DNA from: Methylobacterium sp. WL119
GTDB lineage: Bacteria; Pseudomonadota; Alphaproteobacteria; Rhizobiales; Beijerinckiaceae
Length of the DNA stretch: 64,000 bases
Assembly: GCF_008039875.1 (NCBI RefSeq)
Contig: NZ_VRUU01000011.1
Coordinates: 1 to 64,000, forward strand
Direction: 5' to 3'
How positions within the stretch are numbered: the stretch's first letter is position 1; every line of letters begins with the position of its first letter. Shown here piece after piece: positions 58,707 to 64,000 of the stretch. Below the pieces are notes generated by a model. The model worked only from the letters and a program-made list of their open reading frames with translations, was not told the origin of the DNA and made no database searches. Both the position numbers and the translations under genes were made by a program.

Positions 58707-59513
58707 TCACTTGGTGCCGGGCTCGGCCGGGATCTCGGCGCCCTGCCCGGCCGGGATCACGGAGAAGCCTTGGGCTTCGAAGAACGGCCTGGCCGACGCG
58801 CTCTTCAGGAAGTCGAGGAAACGGGCCGCGCCGTCGCCCTTCACCACGGACGTGACGGCGAACGGGTACACCACCGGCGGATGGCTGCCCGCCGGAAACA
58901 CGCCGACCACCTTCACGCCCGGATCGGACTTCGCGTCGCTCTCGTAGACCACGCCGAGGGGCGCCTCGCCGCGCGAGACCAGGGCGAGCGCCGCGCGCAC
59001 GTTGTCGGCCTGCGCCAGCCGCGGCTGGATCGTCGCCCACAGCCCGAGCGTCTCGAAGGCCGCCTTGGCGTACTTGCCCACCGGCACCGAGCTGACCTCG
59101 CCGGTAGCGAGCCGCCCGTCCGCGCCGAGCGCCTTGGCGAAGCCCTCTACGGTGAACGGGACCTCGCTCTCCTTGGCGTCCTTCGGTGCGACGACGACGA
59201 GGCGGTTGTTGAGCAGGTTCACCCGGCTCTCGGCCCGGATGAGCGTCCTCTTGGCGAGGTAGTCCATCCATTCGAGATCGGCCGAGGCGAAGAGGTCGGC
59301 CGGCGCGCCCGCCTCGATCTGGCGGGCGAGCGCCGAGGAGGCGGCGTAGCTCGCCTTGACCGCGATCCCGGTCTGCGCCGTGAATGCCTTGCCGGCGTCG
59401 TCCAGGGCGTTCTTCAGGCTCGCGGCGCCGAACACCGTGACCGTCTCGGCGGCCTGCGCGGCGGTCCCGAGCAGCAGGGCGGCGGCGAGGACGGCGCGCG
59501 TGATACCGATCAA
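58707..59513 (-). CDS. modA: Molybdate ABC transporter substrate-binding protein
   Basis: A 268-residue ModA. Signal peptide (TRAVLAAALLLGTAAQAAE), then VTVFGAASLKNALDDAGKAF with the oxyanion-binding Ser, ASYAASSALARQIEAGAPAD, LFASADLEWMDYL and RGEAPLGVVYESDAK. All typical. TTG 59513 has GGAGG five bases upstream. No modB or modC follows; mop does. A ModE-type operator lies just upstream, so regulation by molybdate is likely. Confidence 0.94.
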   Translation of the reverse strand: MIGITRAVLAAALLLGTAAQAAETVTVFGAASLKNALDDAGKAFTAQTGIAVKASYAASSALARQIEAGAPADLFASADLEWMDYLAKRTLIRAESRVNLLNNRLVVVAPKDAKESEVPFTVEGFAKALGADGRLATGEVSSVPVGKYAKAAFETLGLWATIQPRLAQADNVRAALALVSRGEAPLGVVYESDAKSDPGVKVVGVFPAGSHPPVVYPFAVTSVVKGDGAARFLDFLKSASARPFFEAQGFSVIPAGQGAEIPAEPGTK

Positions 59514-59559
59514 GACGACCTCCGAAACGGCCGCCTCGCAGGGGTCGAGCCGGCCGCAC

Positions 59560-59583
59560 CGCTATATCCCAGCAAGTATAGCG
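59560..59583. promoter_or_regulatory. Predicted ModE operator (Mo-box)
   Basis: CGCTATA, 10 bases, TATAGCG: a perfect 7-bp inverted repeat in the 150-bp gap between divergent modA and modE. It matches the general ModE site design (CGnTATA half-sites) and would allow ModE-molybdate to control both genes. Confidence 0.7.
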
Positions 59584-59663
59584 ATGGCCAGGGCCGATCG
59601 CGGGGTCGATGCCGCTCGCCGTGCCGTCGCCGTCCGGGTTAGGATGCCGGACGAGGGGAACCG

Positions 59664-60095
59664 ATGGCGACGCTGAGCATCCGCATCGATCTCGGGCCGG
59701 GCAACCGGCTCGGACCCGGTAAGGTGCAACTGCTGGAGATGATCGCCGCGCACGGTTCGATCTCGGCGGCGGGCCGGGCGCTCGGCATGTCCTACCGGCG
59801 GGCCTGGATGCTGGTCGAGGCGATCAATGCCGGGTTCCGGCAGCCGGTGGTCGAGGCGCAGATCGGCGGACGGAGCGGTGGCGGGGCGCGGCTGTCCGCC
59901 TTCGGCGCGGAGGTGGTGGCGCAGTACCGCGCGGTCGAGCGCCTGGCTGCGGAGGCCGCCGCCCCGTTGCTCGTGCGCCTCGAAGGCGCGGCGGCGGATC
60001 CATCCGGCGATCGGGGAGGATCAGGCGACCGACCGGAGGGCGGCGGCGATGGCGCCCCGCTCGGCGGCGAGATCGCCGGTGGCGACGGGGCGTGA
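59664..60095 (+). CDS. modE: ModE-like winged-helix molybdate regulator
   Basis: A 143-residue protein with the ModE/LysR-type N-terminal helix-turn-helix: KVQLLEMIAAHGSISAAGRA, then LGMSYRRAWMLVEAINAGFR, PVVEAQIGGRSGGGARLSAF and VVAQYRAVERLAAEA. There are no molybdate-binding Mop domains, so it may sense molybdate through the separate Mop protein or act as a simpler ModE form. The last 30 residues are low-complexity Gly/Asp and overlap the next convergent gene by 75 bp, suggesting loss of the original stop. Confidence 0.88.
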   Translation: MATLSIRIDLGPGNRLGPGKVQLLEMIAAHGSISAAGRALGMSYRRAWMLVEAINAGFRQPVVEAQIGGRSGGGARLSAFGAEVVAQYRAVERLAAEAAAPLLVRLEGAAADPSGDRGGSGDRPEGGGDGAPLGGEIAGGDGA

Positions 60096-60338
60096 GGCGC
60101 GGGCGTACCAGTAGGCCGCGTTGGCCGGGTCGCCCTCGAGACGGTGGAGATGGGCGTGGACCCAGGCGGCATCCGCACCCGCCGCGTCCTGGACGAGCGC
60201 GTGGGCGCGGTCCCAATGCGTCGGACCCTTCGCCGCCCACCACAGGGCGGCCAGCGCCGGAGGCAGGTCGTGCGGCTGGGCGTCGGCCGCAGGTTCAGGG
60301 TCGGGCTGGGCGGTGGGCGTCGCGTCCGGCTTCGTCAT
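60021..60338 (-). CDS. Conserved hypothetical protein
   Basis: A 105-residue protein with a Pro/Ala-rich N-terminus and a conserved-looking core: LAALWWAAKGPTHWDRAHAL, VQDAAGADAAWVHAHLHRLE and GDPANAAYWYARASRPVATG. This is a family I recognise only as conserved hypothetical in proteobacteria, possibly TPR-like. Its 3' end overlaps modE antisense by 75 bp. Confidence 0.78.
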   Translation of the reverse strand: MTKPDATPTAQPDPEPAADAQPHDLPPALAALWWAAKGPTHWDRAHALVQDAAGADAAWVHAHLHRLEGDPANAAYWYARASRPVATGDLAAERGAIAAALRSVA

Positions 60339-60404
60339 CGTCGGCTCCGGCCTGCGCTGGGCTGCAGGCCGGGATGACGCGGGTGCGGGTACGGAGGTTC
60401 CGCC

Positions 60405-61766
<1,362 letters not shown>

Positions 61767-61946
61767 TCAAGGCGCGGCCTCGGGCAAGGCGGTGCGCGAT
61801 CGCGCGATGCGACCGGCAAAGTGAATGCAAAAGCCGCCGCCGCCCGTTCCGGTTTCGAGCCCCAGCGGCGATGCCGCGAGCGACGCGCGGCCGAACCATG
61901 CACGCGGGTCGGATGCAGCGGGGCGAGGCCTGCGGTAAGGAGGGCC

Positions 61947-62396
61947 ATGACCGATGAATCCTTGCAGCTGGGGCAGCCGACGCCCCTCCCCGCCGGCCCG
62001 CACGAGGCCCGCCTCGACCGGGTGCCGAACCCGCACCCGGATACGGACTACCTTGCCCGCTTCACCGTCCCGGAATTCACCTCGCTCTGCCCGGTGACCG
62101 GCCAGCCCGACTTCGCGATCCTGGTGATCGACTACGTCCCGGATCGCTGGCTCGTGGAGTCGAAGTCGCTCAAGCTCTACCTCGGCGCATTCCGCAACCA
62201 CGGCGCGTTCCACGAGGATTGCACGGTGGGCATCGCCAAGACGCTCGTCGACCTGCTCGGGCCGCGCTACCTGCGGATCGGCGGCTTCTGGTACCCGCGC
62301 GGCGGCATCCCGATCGACGTGTTCTGGCAGACCGGTGCGCCGCCCGCCTCCGTCTGGCTGCCCGATCCCGGCGTCCCGCCCTACCGCGCCCGCTGA
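61947..62396 (+). CDS. queF: NADPH-dependent preQ0 reductase
   Basis: A 149-residue type I QueF, reducing preQ0 to preQ1 in queuosine synthesis. The catalytic Cys is in [14 protein letters not shown]. The QueF signature reads [20 protein letters not shown], followed by [10 protein letters not shown] and the ending [16 protein letters not shown] 61947 has AAGGAGGG upstream. No other queuosine gene is in the window. Confidence 0.95.
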   Translation: MTDESLQLGQPTPLPAGPHEARLDRVPNPHPDTDYLARFTVPEFTSLCPVTGQPDFAILVIDYVPDRWLVESKSLKLYLGAFRNHGAFHEDCTVGIAKTLVDLLGPRYLRIGGFWYPRGGIPIDVFWQTGAPPASVWLPDPGVPPYRAR

Positions 62397-62417
62397 GGGA
62401 ACCCGTACGAACGAAGA

Positions 62418-62442
62418 GGGCGACCGGAATGCCCGGTCGCCC
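62418..62442. terminator. 10-bp stem hairpin between convergent genes
   Basis: GGGCGACCGG, loop AATGC, CCGGTCGCCC, 21 bp after the queF stop and before the convergent Gly-rich gene stop. Confidence 0.6.
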
Positions 62443-62469
62443 CAAATTCACGTGCTGGATGGCGAGCCC

Positions 62470-62784
62470 TTAGTAGGGCGAGCCGTAGTAGCCGCCGTAG
62501 GCCGGGGCGCCGTAGCCGCCGTACGCACCGTAGCCGCGGTTGTAGCCGTAGGCATCGCGTGCTGCGCCGGCGGCGATCGCACCGGCTGCGAGGCCGGCGA
62601 TGCCGAGCCCGACAGCGGCGCCCGTGCCGATGCCGCGACCGCCGCGGTAGCCGTAACCCCGGCCGTAGCCGCCGCCGTAACCGTGGCCGTACCCGCCGCG
62701 GAAGCCGGGACGCGCATCGGCCGTGGTGGCGGAGAGGACACCAGCCGAGATGATCGCGGCGGTGACGAGAGCGAACTTGCACAT
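62470..62784 (-). CDS. Secreted Gly/Tyr-rich small protein
   Basis: A 104-residue exported protein. The signal peptide (CKFALVTAAIISAGVLSATT, cleavage near ADARP) precedes repeats of GYGHGYGGGYGRGYGYRGG. A glycine-zipper-like hydrophobic stretch (GTGAAVGLGIAGLAAGAIAA) and a second Gly/Tyr run (YGYNRGYGAYGGYGAPAYGG) follow. Such proteins are common surface or envelope components in methylobacteria and rhizobia; function unknown. AAAGGA lies before ATG 62784. Confidence 0.75.
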   Translation of the reverse strand: MCKFALVTAAIISAGVLSATTADARPGFRGGYGHGYGGGYGRGYGYRGGRGIGTGAAVGLGIAGLAAGAIAAGAARDAYGYNRGYGAYGGYGAPAYGGYYGSPY

Positions 62785-62817
62785 GATGATCCTTTCTCGA
62801 TGATCTATCGAATTCAC

Positions 62818-63130
62818 AAGCTCAACGCTGAAGCTGGGCGATCGTTCCGAAGGTTCCGTGGCGAAGCGGACCCCAGGGGGAGATTCGGTGCCGGCATTCG
62901 CGCCCGGCGAAGGTTAACGAAGCGCGCACAAGACCGGGGTTCGGGCCTGCGCTCCGCCTCAGGGCGCGTCGCCACTGCACGGGGATGCAGGGGCGCGTGC
63001 CGGCGATGAGGGTCTAAGCTTTCTTCGAGCGCGCACGGGTCTTTCGCGCACGACCCTGCGCGGGCGGAGATCCGTCGAAGGGCGCCGGGCTGCAGAGCCC
63101 GAGCGCGCGCCTGTTCCGCTTCCCGTCGCG
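62818..63130. other. No gene recognised
   Basis: About 310 bp between the Gly-rich gene and the flavin reductase. It contains the Gly-rich gene promoter. A run of short inverted GC-rich patches (CGGAGATCCG near 63065) is visible. No ORF with protein character. Confidence 0.4.
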
Positions 63131-63748
63131 TCAGCGCGCGGTGTAGTCGCCGGCGCCCTTGGGGCGCTGCATGGCGAACTTCGCGTCCGGCCCGATCTTG
63201 AAGTAGTCGAAGTAGCCGCCGCGCATGATCGGCTGCATCGCGGCCGTGTCGACGAGGCCGTCCTTCACGAAGCGGTCGTCGATGTAGATCGAGACCACCT
63301 GCCCGATCACCAGGAAGTTGGCGGCCTCGCCCCCTCCGAGCGGAACCAGCGGCACGGTCTGCAGCCACCGGCATTCGAGGGCGGCGGTGGCTTCCGCCAC
63401 CCGGGGCGCGCGCACCTTGCGCGACGGGGCCGTGGTCAGCCCCGCGAAATCGAACTCGCTCTCGCCGCGCGGCAATGGGGCCGAGGAGGCGTTCATCGGC
63501 TCGCGCAGATCGTAGGTGGCGAGGTTGCAGACGAAATCGCCGCCCTCCTCCGCGAAGGTCAGCGCGTCCTTGCGGCCGGTGGAGGAGAACGCGACCATGT
63601 CGTCGCCGACCGCGTTGAAGAACGAGTACGGCGCGAGGTTGAGCTTCCCCTCCCGACTCATGGCACTGATCCACCCGATCGGCCGCGGCGCGACGATCGC
63701 CTTCAGCGGGTTGTGCGGCAGGGTGCGGTCGTCGGGGGCGTAATGCAT
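63131..63748 (-). CDS. Flavin reductase family protein
   Basis: A 205-residue flavin reductase-like FMN-binding protein (split-barrel fold). It starts MHYAPDDRTLPHNPLKAIVA, then PRPIGWISAMSREGKLNLAP with YSFFNAVGDDM, the FMN-binding segment FSSTGRKDALTFAEEGGDFV, NLATYDLREPMN, and VVSIYIDDRFVKDGLVDTAA. Probably NAD(P)H-dependent or an FMN-binding partner; substrate unknown. The start lies 11 bp downstream of the nitroreductase stop, so one operon. Confidence 0.9.
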   Translation of the reverse strand: MHYAPDDRTLPHNPLKAIVAPRPIGWISAMSREGKLNLAPYSFFNAVGDDMVAFSSTGRKDALTFAEEGGDFVCNLATYDLREPMNASSAPLPRGESEFDFAGLTTAPSRKVRAPRVAEATAALECRWLQTVPLVPLGGGEAANFLVIGQVVSIYIDDRFVKDGLVDTAAMQPIMRGGYFDYFKIGPDAKFAMQRPKGAGDYTAR

Positions 63749-63759
63749 GGGTGCGAGCC

Positions 63760-64000
63760 TTACAGGCGCGTGACGATCTCGGCGAGGTCCGGCCGCGGCC
63801 GGTCCGACGGGATCTCCTCGGGGGCACCGATATGGATGAAGCCCGCGAGCTTCTCGCGCGGGTCGAGGCCAAGGGCTTCGAGCACGCGGCGATCGTAGGC
63901 GTACCATTCGGTCAGCCAGGCGGTGGCGAAGCCCTGGGCGTTGGCCGCCACCACGAGGTTCATGCAGGCGGCGCCCGCTGACAGGACCTGCTCCCATTCC
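63760..64000 (-). CDS. Nitroreductase family protein (5' end outside window)
   Basis: C-terminal 79 residues of a nitroreductase: EQVLSAGAACMNLVVAANAQ, then GFATAWLTEWYAYDRRVLEA, LGLDPREKLAGFIHIG and APEEIPSDRPRPDLAEIVTR. The AACMNLVVAA helix and the GFIHIG strand are family hallmarks that contact FMN. The frame stays open to the end of the window, so the N-terminal two thirds are missing here. Forms an operon with the flavin reductase. Confidence 0.88.
   Translation of the reverse strand, partial: EWEQVLSAGAACMNLVVAANAQGFATAWLTEWYAYDRRVLEALGLDPREKLAGFIHIGAPEEIPSDRPRPDLAEIVTRL

Overview
The window is GC-rich chromosomal DNA of an alphaproteobacterium, most likely a Methylobacterium-type member of the Hyphomicrobiales. 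This is inferred from codon use, from DUF2336, YidB-like and DUF4170 genes, and from the yajC-secD-secF-Mth938-squalene/phytoene synthase order. It was judged by reading; no database search was run.

Layout. (1) 1-6489 is core chromosome: xseA, a GNAT acetyltransferase, a PAS protein, DUF4170, prs, an HD-domain hydrolase and a zinc-ribbon pseudogene. (2) 6490-37993 is an integrated genomic island bounded by a perfect 104-bp direct repeat that duplicates the last codons of lpdA. A tyrosine integrase lies just inside the left end, and a 25-bp repeat near each end (23/25 identical) looks like integrase arm sites. The island is a mosaic of AT-rich genes, pseudogenes and small orphan ORFs. I see no relaxase, conjugation or phage structural genes. 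(3) 37886-64000 is core chromosome again: lpdA; the Sec accessory operon with complex-I assembly-factor homologues; MAPEG and DUF815; tandem YidB-like genes; an nlpD-like/pcm/hydrolase/surE/serS cluster; DUF2336 with a transglycosylase; a FecBCD-type ABC importer; mop/modA with a divergent modE and a ModE-type operator; eno; queF; a flavin reductase; and a nitroreductase cut by the window end.

The island carries several likely anti-phage functions. At 19.7-22.0 kb is a PARIS-like pair (AAA15-type ATPase plus DUF4435 nuclease-like protein). At 33.7-36.0 kb is an Mrr-type nuclease fused to a STAND NTPase. At 36.1-37.2 kb an Abi_C-type abortive infection protein is fused in frame to the catalytic tail of a tyrosine recombinase. 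A P-loop helicase-like protein with an AT-hook-like tail, an ImmA/IrrE-type metallopeptidase and a two-domain peptidoglycan hydrolase also sit there. Decayed umuC, recombinase-like and integrase fragments show repeated turnover.

Outside the island, the most unusual points are a 39-residue in-frame insertion in the catalytic domain of seryl-tRNA synthetase, with base composition unlike its host gene, and a TAA codon placed inside the Cys-x-x-Cys knuckle of a zinc-ribbon gene.
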